From Mitsuaria sp. 7 (GTDB lineage: Bacteria > Pseudomonadota > Gammaproteobacteria > Burkholderiales > Burkholderiaceae_C): a stretch of 64,000 nucleotides of DNA. The translations under genes were made by a program, and so were the position numbers. Shown here piece after piece: positions 50,856 through 60,251 of the stretch. Within the stretch, counting starts at the first letter, position 1; every line of letters starts with the position of its first letter. The notes beneath the pieces were generated by a model. That model was not told the origin of the DNA, did not search any database, and saw only the letters and a program-made list of their open reading frames with translations. The stretch is from NCBI RefSeq assembly GCF_001653795.1, contig NZ_CP011514.1, forward strand, positions 2,682,261 to 2,746,260, given 5' to 3'.

Positions 50856-52734
50856 GGGAGTCCTCGTGTCGCAGCCGCACTTCACGCCAGCCGCGGACAC
50901 CGTTGAAGATGGCGAGCGCATGCGCCCGCCGCAGATCGTCCAGGGTCAGCCGCGCCTCGCGCAGCCGACCCTGTTCCAGCAATTCCTCGCGCAGCGTGCC
51001 GGGCAGCAGGCCGGCCTCGGCGCGCGGCGTCAGCCACGGCCCGTCCGGCGCCCGTTGCAGCGCGAGATTGGTCAGGCAGCCCTCCGTGAGCTCCCCGTCC
51101 CGGTTGAACAGCAGCACGTCGAAACAGTCCGCCGGCTTGGCGTCCAGGAAGGCCTGGTACACCTCGCGGCGCGTCGTCTTGTGCTGGATGAATTCCGCCG
51201 CCGGACCGCGCGTGTCGATGGGCGTCCGGGCCAGGGCCACGGTCAGCGGCTCCGGCCTGTCGGTCGGTGCCGGCAGGGCCTGCACCATGTCGTTGAAGGT
51301 GCCGTCGCGGGCCAGGGTGAGCCGGACCCGCCACGCGCCCTGCGGATGGCGCCGCGCGATGTCGACGAGGCGCGCCTTCGCCGCGTCCGCCGACCACGTG
51401 AGCCCGAAGTGCCGCGCCGTGCGCTGCATGCGCGTCAGATGCCGGCCGTCCCGGGCGAACTCCCCGTCCTCCAGCCGCATCGTCTCCAGGGCCTCGACGG
51501 GCGCCAGCGCGCGTGTCAGGAAGCGGACCTTCGCGCGCCATTCATCGATCTCGTCGCGCGGCTGCGAGTCCAGGGTGATGCCGCTGCCCACGCCGCATCG
51601 CAGCGCACGCCCCGTCTGTTCGACGGTGCGGATCGGCACGTTGAAGGTCACCGCCCCGCCCGGCTGCAGCAGCCCGAGCGCGCCGCAGTACCACCCGCGC
51701 GGCCCCGGCTCCAACTCGTCGACCACTTCCATCGCGCGCTTCTTCGGCGCGCCGGTGATGGAGCCGCAGGGGAACAGCGCCGTCATCACGTCGTCCAGCG
51801 CGAGCCCGCCGCGCGTGACCGCGCCTATCGTCGACGTCATCTGCCAGACCGTCGGCAGCGCGTGCAGCTCGAACAGCCGCGGCACGCGCACCGAGCCCGG
51901 CACCGCGACGCGCGACAGGTCGTTGCGCAGCAGGTCCACGATCATGAGGTTCTCGGCGCGCTCCTTGGCGCTGGTGCGCAGGTGGGCCTGCGCGGCCTCG
52001 TCGCCGGCGCGGTCGCGGCCGCGCGGCGCCGTGCCCTTCATCGGCTGCGCCGACAGCAGCCAGGTGTGACTGGCCTGCGGCGTCTCCGGCAGCGGGCGCC
52101 AGTCGAAGAAGAGCTCCGGCGAGACACTGGCCACGGCGCTACGGGCGATGTCATCGCCGCTGCCGTCTCCGGTCCGCAGGAACATCGAGAACCCGCCCGG
52201 CTGCGACGCGTGCAACGCGAAGAAATAGGCCACCTCGTCGAAGCCGTCGAGGGCCTCGGCGCCCAGCCGCGTCGTGAGGTTGACCTGGTAGCAATCGCCC
52301 TGGCGGATGTACTCGCGGATGCGCTCGACCTGCGCCTGCTCATCGGACTCGTCCTGCGTGTCGCGCCACGCCGTCATCGGATGAGCGCGCGACGCGCCCT
52401 GCGCGGCGAGCGCTTCCGGCCACGCCTCGGGCGCGTCGTGCCAGACGTGGAATTCCGCCAGCGGCGCCTCGCCCGCCGGCCGCGTACGCAGCACCGCATC
52501 GAGCGCCCCCGCCGCCTCGTAGCGCAGGCCGCCCAGCACCCAGGCGCCCGCGCGGGCGGCGGCATGCGCCAGCCGCAGCACGGCGCGCAGGCGATCGGGA
52601 TCGCGCGCGATCAGGCGCTCGGCCGGCGGCGCGAAGAAGGCGCCACGCAGACGTTCACCGTCCTCGCGCGCCAGCGGATGGCGCGGAAAGTCGAAAGCCG
52701 CCCACAGGTCCTGGGGGCGGCGCGGGGCGGTCAT
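50800..52734 (-). CDS. pabB: fused aminodeoxychorismate synthase I and lyase (PabB-PabC)
   Basis: A 644-residue two-domain folate enzyme. The N-terminal chorismate-binding domain (to about 420) has Gln-Gly-Asp-Cys-Tyr-Gln-Val-Asn-Leu-Thr, Pro-Met-Lys-Gly-Thr-Ala-Pro-Arg, Asp-Leu-Leu-Arg-Asn-Asp-Leu, and Pro-Cys-Gly-Ser-Ile-Thr-Gly-Ala-Pro-Lys. The C-terminal domain (about 425-625) is a PLP-dependent class IV aminotransferase fold like PabC: His-Lys-Thr-Thr-Arg-Arg-Glu-Val-Tyr (Schiff-base Lys region), Glu-Gly-Cys-Leu-Thr-Asn, Leu-Leu-Pro-Gly-Thr-Leu-Arg. Together they turn chorismate into p-aminobenzoate, with an amidase from elsewhere. The 3' end overlaps the SWIM gene. Confidence 0.93.
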   Translation of the reverse strand: MTAPRRPQDLWAAFDFPRHPLAREDGERLRGAFFAPPAERLIARDPDRLRAVLRLAHAAARAGAWVLGGLRYEAAGALDAVLRTRPAGEAPLAEFHVWHDAPEAWPEALAAQGASRAHPMTAWRDTQDESDEQAQVERIREYIRQGDCYQVNLTTRLGAEALDGFDEVAYFFALHASQPGGFSMFLRTGDGSGDDIARSAVASVSPELFFDWRPLPETPQASHTWLLSAQPMKGTAPRGRDRAGDEAAQAHLRTSAKERAENLMIVDLLRNDLSRVAVPGSVRVPRLFELHALPTVWQMTSTIGAVTRGGLALDDVMTALFPCGSITGAPKKRAMEVVDELEPGPRGWYCGALGLLQPGGAVTFNVPIRTVEQTGRALRCGVGSGITLDSQPRDEIDEWRAKVRFLTRALAPVEALETMRLEDGEFARDGRHLTRMQRTARHFGLTWSADAAKARLVDIARRHPQGAWRVRLTLARDGTFNDMVQALPAPTDRPEPLTVALARTPIDTRGPAAEFIQHKTTRREVYQAFLDAKPADCFDVLLFNRDGELTEGCLTNLALQRAPDGPWLTPRAEAGLLPGTLREELLEQGRLREARLTLDDLRRAHALAIFNGVRGWREVRLRHEDSHDDDFPTTPPRGAQDQGG

Positions 52735-52744
52735 CGGGCCAGGC

Positions 52745-53347
52745 TCAATCCAGCTTCAGGAAATGCTCGCGGTAATGGAGCAGTTCATCGATGGACTCGT
52801 GGATGTCGGCCATGGCCGTGTGCTTCTGGGCCTTCTTGAAGCCCTCCATCGCGGCGGGCTTCCAGCGGCGCGCCAGTTCCTTGAGCGTGGACACGTCCAG
52901 GTTGCGGTAGTGGAAGAAGTCTTCCAGCTTGGGCATGTAGTTGGCCAGGAAGCGGCGGTCCTGGCAGATCGAGTTGCCGCACATTGGCGACTTGCCCGCC
53001 GGGATGTAGGCCTTCAGGAAATCGATGACCTGCTGTTCGGCGTCGGCTTCGGCGATGGTCGACGCCTTGACGCGGTCGATCAGGCCGCTCTTGCCGTGCG
53101 TGCCCTTGTTCCAGGCGTCCATGCCGTCGAGCATCGCGTCGGACTGGTGGACCGCGAAGACCGGGCCCTCGACGCGCACCGTCAACTGCGCGTCGGTGAC
53201 GACGACGGCGATCTCGATGATGCGGTCCTTGTCCGGATACAGGCCGGTCATTTCGAGGTCGATCCAGATCAGGTTCTGGTCGTTGAGCGGCAGCACAGGA
53301 TTGGCGCCGGCGCCAGCGGCTGGGGCGGCGGTGGTGTCGGTGGTCAT
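52745..53347 (-). CDS. orn: oligoribonuclease
   Basis: A 200-residue DEDDh exonuclease that degrades 2-5-nt RNAs to mononucleotides and clears pGpG. Trp-Ile-Asp-Leu-Glu-Met-Thr-Gly-Leu gives the first Asp and Glu, Asp-Arg-Arg-Phe-Leu the next Asp, and His-Thr-Ala-Met-Ala-Asp-Ile the His/Asp pair. A non-conserved lead of about 20 residues precedes the domain. GAAGGA lies upstream of ATG 53347. It starts divergent from the M48 gene at 53409. Confidence 0.96.
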   Translation of the reverse strand: MTTDTTAAPAAGAGANPVLPLNDQNLIWIDLEMTGLYPDKDRIIEIAVVVTDAQLTVRVEGPVFAVHQSDAMLDGMDAWNKGTHGKSGLIDRVKASTIAEADAEQQVIDFLKAYIPAGKSPMCGNSICQDRRFLANYMPKLEDFFHYRNLDVSTLKELARRWKPAAMEGFKKAQKHTAMADIHESIDELLHYREHFLKLD

Positions 53348-53408
53348 GGGGTTGTCCTTCAGGTTGGGCGCGATTGTCGCCGAGTCGGGCCCCTCTACAC
53401 TCCCGTCC

Positions 53409-54776
53409 ATGCAGATCTCTCCCGCGGCGTTCGCCGCCGCTCCAGCGCCTTCGGTGCTGAGCCACTCCCCGTTGATGCTGACCGCGGCCTTCGTCGCCGC
53501 GGTGATGCTGTCCTTCCTGGTCCGGCTGTGGCTGTCGTCGCGGCAGATGCGCCATGTGGCGCGGCATCGCGGCGCGGTGCCGACCGCGTTCGCCGGGACG
53601 GTGCCCCTGTCGGCGCATCAGAAGGCGGCCGACTACACCGTCGCCCGCGGCCGCTTCGGCACGCTGCACCTGGCCTGGGACACCGCGCTGCTGATCGGCT
53701 GGACGCTGCTCGGCGGACTGGACCTGCTCAACCAGTGGATGCTGTCGTGGCGCCCCGTGCTCGGCGACATGGGCTACCAGCTCGGCCTGCTGGCCGCGTT
53801 CTCCCTGCTGGCCCGCGTGCTGGACCTGCCCTGGACGATCTACAACACCTTCCGGCTGGAAGAGCGCTTCGGCTTCAACCGCACGACGCTGAAGCTCTTC
53901 CTGGTCGACGGGGTGAAGGGACTGGCGGTCGGCGCGCTGCTGGGCCTGCCGATCGCGGCGCTGATCCTGTGGCTGATGGCCCAGGCCGGCAGCCTCTGGT
54001 GGCTGTGGGGCTGGGGCGCGTGGATGGGCTTCAACCTGCTGATGCTGGTGATCTATCCCACCGTCATCGCGCCGCTGTTCAACAAGTTCAAGCCGCTGGA
54101 GGACCCCGTGCTCCGCGAGCGCGTCCAGACGCTGATGGCGCGCTGCGGCTTCGCGGCCAAGGGTCTATTCGTGATGGACGGCAGCCGGCGCTCGGCGCAC
54201 GGCAACGCGTACTTCACCGGCCTGGGCGCGGCCAAGCGCGTCGTCTTCTTCGACACGCTGCTGGAACGCCTGAACCCGCCGGAAGTCGAGGCCGTGCTCG
54301 CGCACGAGCTGGGCCACTTCAAGCGCCGCCACGTGACGCAGCGCCTGGTGCTGATGTTCGCGCTGAGCCTCGCCGGCTTCGCGCTGCTGGGCTGGCTCAG
54401 TGCGCAGACCGGCTTCTACCTGGGTCTGGGCGTGCGGCCCAGCCTGGAAGCGCCGAACGACGCGCTGGCGTTGCTGCTCATCATGCTGGCGCTGCCGCCG
54501 TTCGCGTTCTTCCTCACGCCGCTGATGTCGCTGTGGTCGCGCAAGCACGAGTTCGAGGCCGATGCCTACGCCTGCGCGCAGGCCAGCGGTGCCGACCTGT
54601 CCAACGCGCTGCTGAAGCTGCACGAGGACAACGCCGGCACGCTGACGCCGGACCCGGTGTTCGCACGCTTCTACTACTCGCATCCACCGGCCAGCGAGCG
54701 GCTGGCGGCGATCGCGTCGCTCGCGAGGCAGGCGATGCCGCACGCGGCGTCGACGCCGACGGGGCACGCGGCATGA
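53409..54776 (+). CDS. M48 family (Ste24-type) membrane metalloprotease
   Basis: A 455-residue integral-membrane zinc protease. Hydrophobic segments lie at about 22-42, 96-116, 130-145 and further on. The zinc motif His-Glu-Leu-Gly-His is in Leu-Ala-His-Glu-Leu-Gly-His-Phe-Lys, and the third ligand in [13 protein letters not shown] and Arg-Ser-Ala-His-Gly-Asn-Ala-Tyr-Phe are Ste24/CaaX-protease-type segments. Bacteria lack prenylated CaaX substrates, so a quality-control or peptide role is likely. The stop overlaps rsgA (ATGA). ATG 53409 is the first Met of the conserved part. Confidence 0.92.
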   Translation: MQISPAAFAAAPAPSVLSHSPLMLTAAFVAAVMLSFLVRLWLSSRQMRHVARHRGAVPTAFAGTVPLSAHQKAADYTVARGRFGTLHLAWDTALLIGWTLLGGLDLLNQWMLSWRPVLGDMGYQLGLLAAFSLLARVLDLPWTIYNTFRLEERFGFNRTTLKLFLVDGVKGLAVGALLGLPIAALILWLMAQAGSLWWLWGWGAWMGFNLLMLVIYPTVIAPLFNKFKPLEDPVLRERVQTLMARCGFAAKGLFVMDGSRRSAHGNAYFTGLGAAKRVVFFDTLLERLNPPEVEAVLAHELGHFKRRHVTQRLVLMFALSLAGFALLGWLSAQTGFYLGLGVRPSLEAPNDALALLLIMLALPPFAFFLTPLMSLWSRKHEFEADAYACAQASGADLSNALLKLHEDNAGTLTPDPVFARFYYSHPPASERLAAIASLARQAMPHAASTPTGHAA

Positions 54777-55678
54777 GCAAGGACATCCAGACCGGTCTGG
54801 TGGTGCGCGGTCACGGGCGCCACTACGTCATCGAGGACGGCGAGGGCCAGCGCATCCACTGCCTGACCCGCGGCAAGAAGAGCGACTGCGTGGTCGGCGA
54901 CCGCGTGCGCTGGCAGCGCAGCAGCGACCACGAGGGCGTCATCGAGAAGGTGGAGCCGCGCCGCAACCTGCTGTTCCGCCAGGACGAGTGGAAGACCAAG
55001 AGCTTCGCGGCCAACCTGGACCGGCTGCTGATCCTGGTGGCGGTGGACCCGCAGTTCTCCGAGTCGCAGCTCACGCGCGCGCTGATCGCGGCGCGCAGCG
55101 CCGGCATCACCGCCGACATCGTGCTGAACAAGACCGACCTGCCCGGCGCGGACGCGGCGCGCGAACGCCTCGCGCCCTACAAGGCGATGGGGCAGAACGT
55201 GCTGGAGCTCAGCTTCAAGGGCCGTCCCGAGGAGGCGAGCGACACGCTGCGGCCGATGCTGAACGGTCAGGCGACGCTGGTGCTGGGCCCCAGCGGCACC
55301 GGCAAGAGCACCCTGATCAACCTGCTGGTGCCGGATGCGAAGGCGCAGGTGGGCGAGATCTCGGTGGCGCTGAACTCGGGGCGCCACACGACGACCACGA
55401 CGCAGTGGTACTGGATGGATGCAGAGCGCCAGAACGCGCTGATCGACTCACCGGGCTTCCAGGAATTCGGCCTGCGTCAGATCGTCGCGGCCGAACTCGC
55501 GAGCTACATGCCCGATTTCCAGCCGTATCTGGGCGAGTGCCGCTTCCACAACTGCAGCCACCGGCACGAGCCGGGCTGCGCGGTGCTGGTCGCCGTCGAG
55601 GCGGGGAAGATCAGCCCGTCGCGCTACCGCATCTACGACGAGCTCTGGGACGAGCTCAGCGCGCCGCCGAAGTATTAA
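54773..55678 (+). CDS. rsgA: ribosome small-subunit GTPase RsgA
   Basis: A 301-residue late 30S maturation GTPase with circularly permuted motifs: G4 Asn-Lys-Thr-Asp before G1 Gly-Pro-Ser-Gly-Thr-Gly-Lys-Ser-Thr, then G3 Asp-Ser-Pro-Gly. An N-terminal OB domain (Gly-Asp-Arg-Val) and a C-terminal zinc cluster (Cys-Arg-Phe-His-Asn-Cys-Ser-His, then Pro-Gly-Cys) complete it. Overlap with the M48 gene suggests coupling. Convergent with the small membrane-protein gene, which ends 2 bp away. Confidence 0.97.
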   Translation: MSKDIQTGLVVRGHGRHYVIEDGEGQRIHCLTRGKKSDCVVGDRVRWQRSSDHEGVIEKVEPRRNLLFRQDEWKTKSFAANLDRLLILVAVDPQFSESQLTRALIAARSAGITADIVLNKTDLPGADAARERLAPYKAMGQNVLELSFKGRPEEASDTLRPMLNGQATLVLGPSGTGKSTLINLLVPDAKAQVGEISVALNSGRHTTTTTQWYWMDAERQNALIDSPGFQEFGLRQIVAAELASYMPDFQPYLGECRFHNCSHRHEPGCAVLVAVEAGKISPSRYRIYDELWDELSAPPKY

Positions 55679-55680
55679 CT

Positions 55681-55989
55681 TCAGCGTTCCAGACGCGGAT
55701 CCGCGTTGGGGACTTCGCGGACTTCCGCGTCGATCACTTCACCCTGCGGCGCACGGCCGCCCTGCATGCTGCCCATTCCGCCCGGCCGGAAGGCTTGCGA
55801 GCGGAACTGCGCCGCGCGCTGGAACGTGGCCGTGTGCAGCGTCGGTTTGCGACCGCGGATCAGACTCCACAGCAGCACGACGCCGAAGATCACCAGCCCG
55901 GCGGCGAGCACCACCAGGAACAGCAGGATGGAAGCCGCCGCCAGCACGAGGCGGGCAGCGATCGAGAAGAGCGTGGAGAGAGCGTTCAT
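55681..55989 (-). CDS. small membrane protein of unknown function
   Basis: A 102-residue protein with one long hydrophobic segment or hairpin (about 8-43, Ile-Ala-Ala-Arg-Leu-Val-Leu-Ala and Leu-Val-Ile-Phe-Gly-Val-Val-Leu-Leu-Trp), then a soluble tail with Gly-Gly-Met-Gly-Ser-Met-Gln-Gly-Gly and Glu-Val-Ile-Asp-Ala-Glu-Val-Arg. GAAGGA precedes ATG 55989. No family is recognised. It is convergent with rsgA. Confidence 0.7.
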   Translation of the reverse strand: MNALSTLFSIAARLVLAAASILLFLVVLAAGLVIFGVVLLWSLIRGRKPTLHTATFQRAAQFRSQAFRPGGMGSMQGGRAPQGEVIDAEVREVPNADPRLER

Positions 55990-56045
55990 CGGTCCTTCAG
56001 ATCGGGGCGATCGCGCGGTTTCAAGTGCGCGCGACACCCCGGTTA

Positions 56046-56876
56046 TCAGCCTCGTCCAATGTAGGGCATCTTGGTGGCCATGACCGTCAGGAACGGCACG
56101 TTGGCCGACAGCGGCAATTCCGCCATGTAGCGCAGCGCGCTGGCGGCGTGGGCGACATCCATCCGTGGTTCGACCATCGTCTCCCCGTGCGCCTGCGGCA
56201 CGCCGTGCACGAAGCGCTCGGTCAGGTCGGTCGCGGCGTTGCCGATGTCGAGCTGGCCGGCGGCGATGTCGTGCTTGCGGCCGTCCAGCGCCAGCGTCTT
56301 CGTGAGGCCGGTGATGGCGTGTTTGGTCGCGGTGTAGGCGATCGACCCCGGCCGCGGCGCGTGCGCCGAGATCGAGCCGTTGTTGACGATGCGTCCGCCG
56401 CGCGGCGACTGCCGCTTCATCAGCCCGAAGGCCGCGCGGGCGCACAGGAAGCTGCCCGTCAGGTTGATGTCGACGACGGCACGCCAGGTCTCGATGCTGA
56501 GCTCGTCGATGTCCGACGCGGGCGCGCCGCGACCGGCGTTGTTGAACAGGAAATCGAGCCGGCCCCAGCGGCGCTCGATCGCGTCGAAGGCGGCGGCGAC
56601 CTGCGCCTCGTCGGCGACGTCGGTGGGCAGCACCAGTGCGCGCTCGGGCGCGAAGGCGGCGGTCTCGCGCAGCATGTCGTCGCGACGGCCGAGCAGCGCG
56701 ACCTGCCAGCCGGACTGCATCAGCGCCTGCGCGGCGGCACGGCCGATGCCCGAGCCGGCGCCGGTCACGGCAGCGAATCGCAGCGTGGAGGGCATCGCCG
56801 TGGCGAGCGGGACGACCTCGGGCGAGGCGGTCACGTCGGCAGCGACGGTATCGAGGGCGGCGTGGGCAGAGTCCAT
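56046..56876 (-). CDS. short-chain dehydrogenase/reductase
   Basis: A 276-residue SDR. A variable lead of about 30 residues precedes Val-Thr-Gly-Ala-Gly-Ser-Gly-Ile-Gly (cofactor loop). Asn-Asn-Ala-Gly, Ser in Asn-Asn-Gly-Ser-Ile-Ser, and Tyr-Thr-Ala-Thr-Lys (Tyr-x3-Lys active site) are in order. The Arg-Arg after the second strand favours NADPH. Substrate unknown. ATG 56876 is chosen because the preceding frame is low-complexity; a start nearer the fold is possible. Confidence 0.88.
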   Translation of the reverse strand: MDSAHAALDTVAADVTASPEVVPLATAMPSTLRFAAVTGAGSGIGRAAAQALMQSGWQVALLGRRDDMLRETAAFAPERALVLPTDVADEAQVAAAFDAIERRWGRLDFLFNNAGRGAPASDIDELSIETWRAVVDINLTGSFLCARAAFGLMKRQSPRGGRIVNNGSISAHAPRPGSIAYTATKHAITGLTKTLALDGRKHDIAAGQLDIGNAATDLTERFVHGVPQAHGETMVEPRMDVAHAASALRYMAELPLSANVPFLTVMATKMPYIGRG

Positions 56877-57021
56877 CCCCGCATCATAGGGAGCACCGGC
56901 AGAGTCGGCTGATGCGGGGCTGAAGCCGCGGCGCGCTCTGCGCCCGCGGTCGCTGCACGCCTCGCCGCCTGGAGCGGCGTCGGCCACGACAGGCGGATGC
57001 CCGATTGGATGTCGAGCTCGC

Positions 57022-57123
57022 TCATCGCGCGAGCAGCCCGAGGGCGATGCCGGCCGCGACACCGACCAGCACCGCGAGGCGCTTGACGTGCGTATACCGG
57101 TCGTAGCAGCGAATGGTGTTCAT
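57022..57123 (-). CDS. possible 33-residue membrane peptide
   Basis: ATG 57123 has GGAG 6 nt upstream and encodes a basic head (Arg5, Arg9, His12, Lys14, Arg15) and a single membrane helix, [16 protein letters not shown]. The layout fits a genuine small membrane protein, but there is no homologue to cite and the window is short. Around it, 56877-57021 and 57124-57260 show no other gene. Confidence 0.45.
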   Translation of the reverse strand: MNTIRCYDRYTHVKRLAVLVGVAAGIALGLLAR

Positions 57124-57260
57124 CTCGTTCTCCGGGGCCGCGGGTGGCTCTTGCGGCGCGGAACGAATGATTCCCGGGGTAGCCCCTGGAAAAAAGCCGG
57201 CTGCGACCAACCCGTGCCGTGCCGCGACGAACTGCGGCGGAGCGCGATGAATGACATCCA

Positions 57261-57299
57261 CCGGAAGGGTTAACCCCAAGAACCAGGGGCCCCTTCCGG
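57261..57299 (-). terminator. stem-loop after prlC
   Basis: CCGGAAGGG (57261-57269) pairs with CCCTTCCGG (57291-57299), with an inner CCCC/GGGG (57274-57277, 57286-57289). It lies just past the prlC stop on the minus strand. No T run follows, so termination would need Rho or the stem only protects the mRNA end. Confidence 0.4.
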
Positions 57300-57309
57300 A
57301 ACCCCGGCC

Positions 57310-59361
57310 TCAGGCAGGGATCAGTCCCCTGCCCTTCAGCATCGGCTCCACGCTCGCATCGCGGCCACGGAAGGCGCGGTAGGTCGCGCCCGGCTCGCGG
57401 CTGTCGCCGACCGACAGGATGTTGGCCAGCACCGATTGCGCGGTCGCGGCGTCGAACGGGTCGCCCGCTTCGACGAAGGCCTCGAAGGCATCGCAGTCCA
57501 GCACTTCCGCCCACAGGTAGACGTAGTAGCCGGACGCGTAATAGCTGCCCGAGAACAGATGCTGGAAGTGCGTCAGCCGGTGGTTCATGCCGATCGCCGG
57601 CGGCAGGCCCAGGCGCTCCAGCGTTTCGCGCTCGAAGGCGACCGGGTCCGGCACCTCGGCCTGCTCCTGGCCGTGCAGCGCCAGGTCCACCAGCGCCGAC
57701 GCGCAGTAGCGCACCGTCTCGTAACCCTGGTTGAAGGTCGCGGCCGCCTTCAGGCGGTCGAGCAGCGCGTCCGGCAGCGGCTCGCCGGTCTTGTAGTGGC
57801 GCGCGTGCTGCTTGAGCACCGCGGGCTCGGCCATCCAGTGCTCCATCAGCTGCGACGGGAGCTCGACGAAATCGCGCAGCACCTGCGTGCCCGACAGGCG
57901 CTCGAACGACACGTCCGACAGCAGGCCGTGCAGGCCGTGGCCGAACTCGTGGAACAGCGTGCGCACGTCGTCGAAGGACAGCAGCGTGGGCTCGCCCGGC
58001 GCGCCCTTGGCGAAGTTGTTGTTGTTCAGGATGATCGGCAGCGCGTCGATCCCGTTGCGGGCCTGCCAGCGCAGCGCGTTCATCCAGGCGCCGCTGCGCT
58101 TGGTCGGACGCGCGAAGTTGTCCTGGACGAAGATCCCGCGCAGCGAGCCGTCGGGCCGCTGCACCTCGTAGACCTTCACGTCCGGGTGATAACCGGCGAC
58201 CTGCGGCTGCGCGACGAAGCGCAGGCCGTAGAGGCGGGACGCGCAGTCGAACATCGCCTGCACCATCGCGTCCAGCGGGAAGTAGGGCTTGACCTCGGCC
58301 TCGTCGAGCTGGAAGCGCTGCTGGCGGACCTTCTCCGCGTACCAGCGCCAGTCCCAGGCCTCGATCGTCAGCTCGTGGCCGAGCTGCGCGCGGACCTCGT
58401 CGAGCATCGCCCGCTCACGCGCGGCCGCGGCCTTGGCCGGTTCCCAGACCTGGTCGAGCAGCCCCTGCACGGCGGACTGCCGGCCGGCCATCGTGTCGGC
58501 GAGCGCGTAGTCCGCGAAGCTGCGATGACCGTGCAGCGCGGCCTGCTCGTGGCGCAACGCCAGCAACTCCCGCACCAGCGCGCGGTTGTCGGTCTCGCCG
58601 GCGATCTCGCCGCGGCCGACCCAGGCGCGCCAGGCCTGCTCGCGCAGGTCACGGCGTTCGCTGAAGGTCAGGAAGGGCACGATCAGCGAGCGCGACAGCG
58701 TCACGACGTGCACGCCCTCCTCCGTCTGCCCGCGGTCCAGCGCGGCCTGTCGAGCGGAGGCGCGGACGAAGTCCGGCAGGCCGACCAGCTCGGCCTCGCC
58801 GCGCAGCACCAGTTGATAGCTGCTTTCGTCCGCGAGCACGTTCTGCGCGAAGCGGGTGTTGAGCTCGGCCTGGCGCTCCATGATCGCGGCATAACGCGCG
58901 CGGGCCTCGCCCTGCAGTCGCGCGCCGGCACGGACGAAGTCCAGGTGCACGCGTTCGAGCAGGCGCAGCGACTCGGCCGGCAGGCCCAGCAACGCGCGCT
59001 GCTCATGCAGCCGCTCGACGCGCTCGAACAGCGCGGCGTTCAGGTAGATCGCATTCGTGTGCGCCGCCAGCGGCGCGGCCATGCGGCGTTGCACGGCCTG
59101 CAGCTCGGGCGAGCTGGCCGAGGCGCTCAGCGTCGAGAACAGGTGTTCCAGCGCGGTCAGCGCGCGGCCCGCGCGATCGAGCGCGGCCAGCGTGTTGTCG
59201 AAGTCCGGCGCCTGGGCCGACGACGCGATCGCGTCGAGCTCGGCGCGATGCGCGGCGAGCGCGGCCTCGAAGGCAGGTTCGAAATGCTCGGCGCGGATCG
59301 CGTCGAACGGGGGCAGTCCGTACGGACCGGTCCAGGCGGACAGCAGCGGATTGGCGTTCAT
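57310..59361 (-). CDS. prlC: M3 family oligopeptidase A
   Basis: A 683-residue cytoplasmic zinc oligopeptidase that clears peptides, including signal-peptide fragments. The active site is Phe-His-Glu-Phe-Gly-His-Gly-Leu-His-Gly, the third zinc ligand lies in Phe-Val-Glu-Leu-Pro-Ser-Gln. The N-terminal Asn-Pro-Leu-Leu and length match OpdA/PrlC. It is 19 bp downstream of the coiled-coil protein gene on the same strand. The long opposite-strand frame over it is a shadow of G+C-rich codons. Confidence 0.95.
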   Translation of the reverse strand: MNANPLLSAWTGPYGLPPFDAIRAEHFEPAFEAALAAHRAELDAIASSAQAPDFDNTLAALDRAGRALTALEHLFSTLSASASSPELQAVQRRMAAPLAAHTNAIYLNAALFERVERLHEQRALLGLPAESLRLLERVHLDFVRAGARLQGEARARYAAIMERQAELNTRFAQNVLADESSYQLVLRGEAELVGLPDFVRASARQAALDRGQTEEGVHVVTLSRSLIVPFLTFSERRDLREQAWRAWVGRGEIAGETDNRALVRELLALRHEQAALHGHRSFADYALADTMAGRQSAVQGLLDQVWEPAKAAAARERAMLDEVRAQLGHELTIEAWDWRWYAEKVRQQRFQLDEAEVKPYFPLDAMVQAMFDCASRLYGLRFVAQPQVAGYHPDVKVYEVQRPDGSLRGIFVQDNFARPTKRSGAWMNALRWQARNGIDALPIILNNNNFAKGAPGEPTLLSFDDVRTLFHEFGHGLHGLLSDVSFERLSGTQVLRDFVELPSQLMEHWMAEPAVLKQHARHYKTGEPLPDALLDRLKAAATFNQGYETVRYCASALVDLALHGQEQAEVPDPVAFERETLERLGLPPAIGMNHRLTHFQHLFSGSYYASGYYVYLWAEVLDCDAFEAFVEAGDPFDAATAQSVLANILSVGDSREPGATYRAFRGRDASVEPMLKGRGLIPA

Positions 59362-59380
59362 CGGATCTGCCCCTTCCTCA

Positions 59381-60052
59381 TCACTTCTTGTTCTGTTCCT
59401 TCTTGATCGCGATCTCGTCGGCCTCGTCGTACGAGCGGTTGCCGCACTTGAACTTCCAGTCGTTGCGCTTGTCGTTCAGGTCCTCGACGGCTTCGTTGAA
59501 GTCGTCGGCCATCTTCTGATGCGCCTCGATGCGGACGTTGAAGGCCTTGTTGCCTTCGACGCGGTCGTTGCGGGCCTTGTTGAAGGCGTCGATCTTGGGC
59601 TGCAGCGCGTTGGCGCGGGCCTGGTACTCGTCCTGCTTGGCCTTCAGCTCCGCCTTCTCCATCTTGGCGGCGCCGGCCTCGATCTCCGCGCCGAAGGCCT
59701 TCACGCCGTCGATCTCGGCCTTCAGGGCCGTGCTCTGCGCCTGCATGTCGGACTCGAACTTGTCGGACTCCGCCTTGGCGGCGCGCAGCTCGTCGCGCTC
59801 CTTCAGGACCTCGGCCTTCTTCTTGTCCAGCTCGGCGGCGGTGGCTTCGTTCTGCTGGTTGGTGTTCATGCAGGTGCGCAGCTCGTCGCGGGTCATCAGC
59901 TTGCCCTTGCCACCCTTGGTGGTCGTGGCGGCGGCCGGTGCGGCGGACGTGGCAGGCTTGGCGGCGGGCTTGGCCGGCGTGCTCGTCTGGGCGGAGGCCA
60001 GACCGCAGGCCAGCAGTGCCGCGACGGCGAGGGAGGTGCGAAGAATGTTCAT
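59381..60052 (-). CDS. periplasmic coiled-coil protein
   Basis: A 223-residue exported protein. The signal peptide ends Leu-Ala-Ser-Ala-Gln near residue 22; an Ala/Pro/Thr linker follows, then Met-Thr-Arg-Asp-Glu-Leu-Arg-Thr-Cys-Met and a long charged coiled coil (about 70-195). A C-terminal Cys in Phe-Lys-Cys-Gly-Asn-Arg may pair with Cys near 61. No enzyme motif is present. Similar unnamed proteins are widespread in Burkholderiales. ATG 60052 lies 199 bp from the divergent YaeQ gene. Confidence 0.75.
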   Translation of the reverse strand: MNILRTSLAVAALLACGLASAQTSTPAKPAAKPATSAAPAAATTTKGGKGKLMTRDELRTCMNTNQQNEATAAELDKKKAEVLKERDELRAAKAESDKFESDMQAQSTALKAEIDGVKAFGAEIEAGAAKMEKAELKAKQDEYQARANALQPKIDAFNKARNDRVEGNKAFNVRIEAHQKMADDFNEAVEDLNDKRNDWKFKCGNRSYDEADEIAIKKEQNKK

Positions 60053-60251
60053 GTCGTCTCTCAAGTCATTGCGCCGGATGGGCGCTGTCTCGTCGGTACG
60101 GACCGTCCGGCTCGCGACCGGTCCGCTCTGCGGGTCGGCATGATGCCACGACCCGGATAATGCGCCGCTTCAGATCGTTTCCGGCCCGCGTGCAGCCCGC
60201 ACGGCGGGCCGTCCACCCCGAACACGACCGCTCCCCAGGCGGCACCCCACC

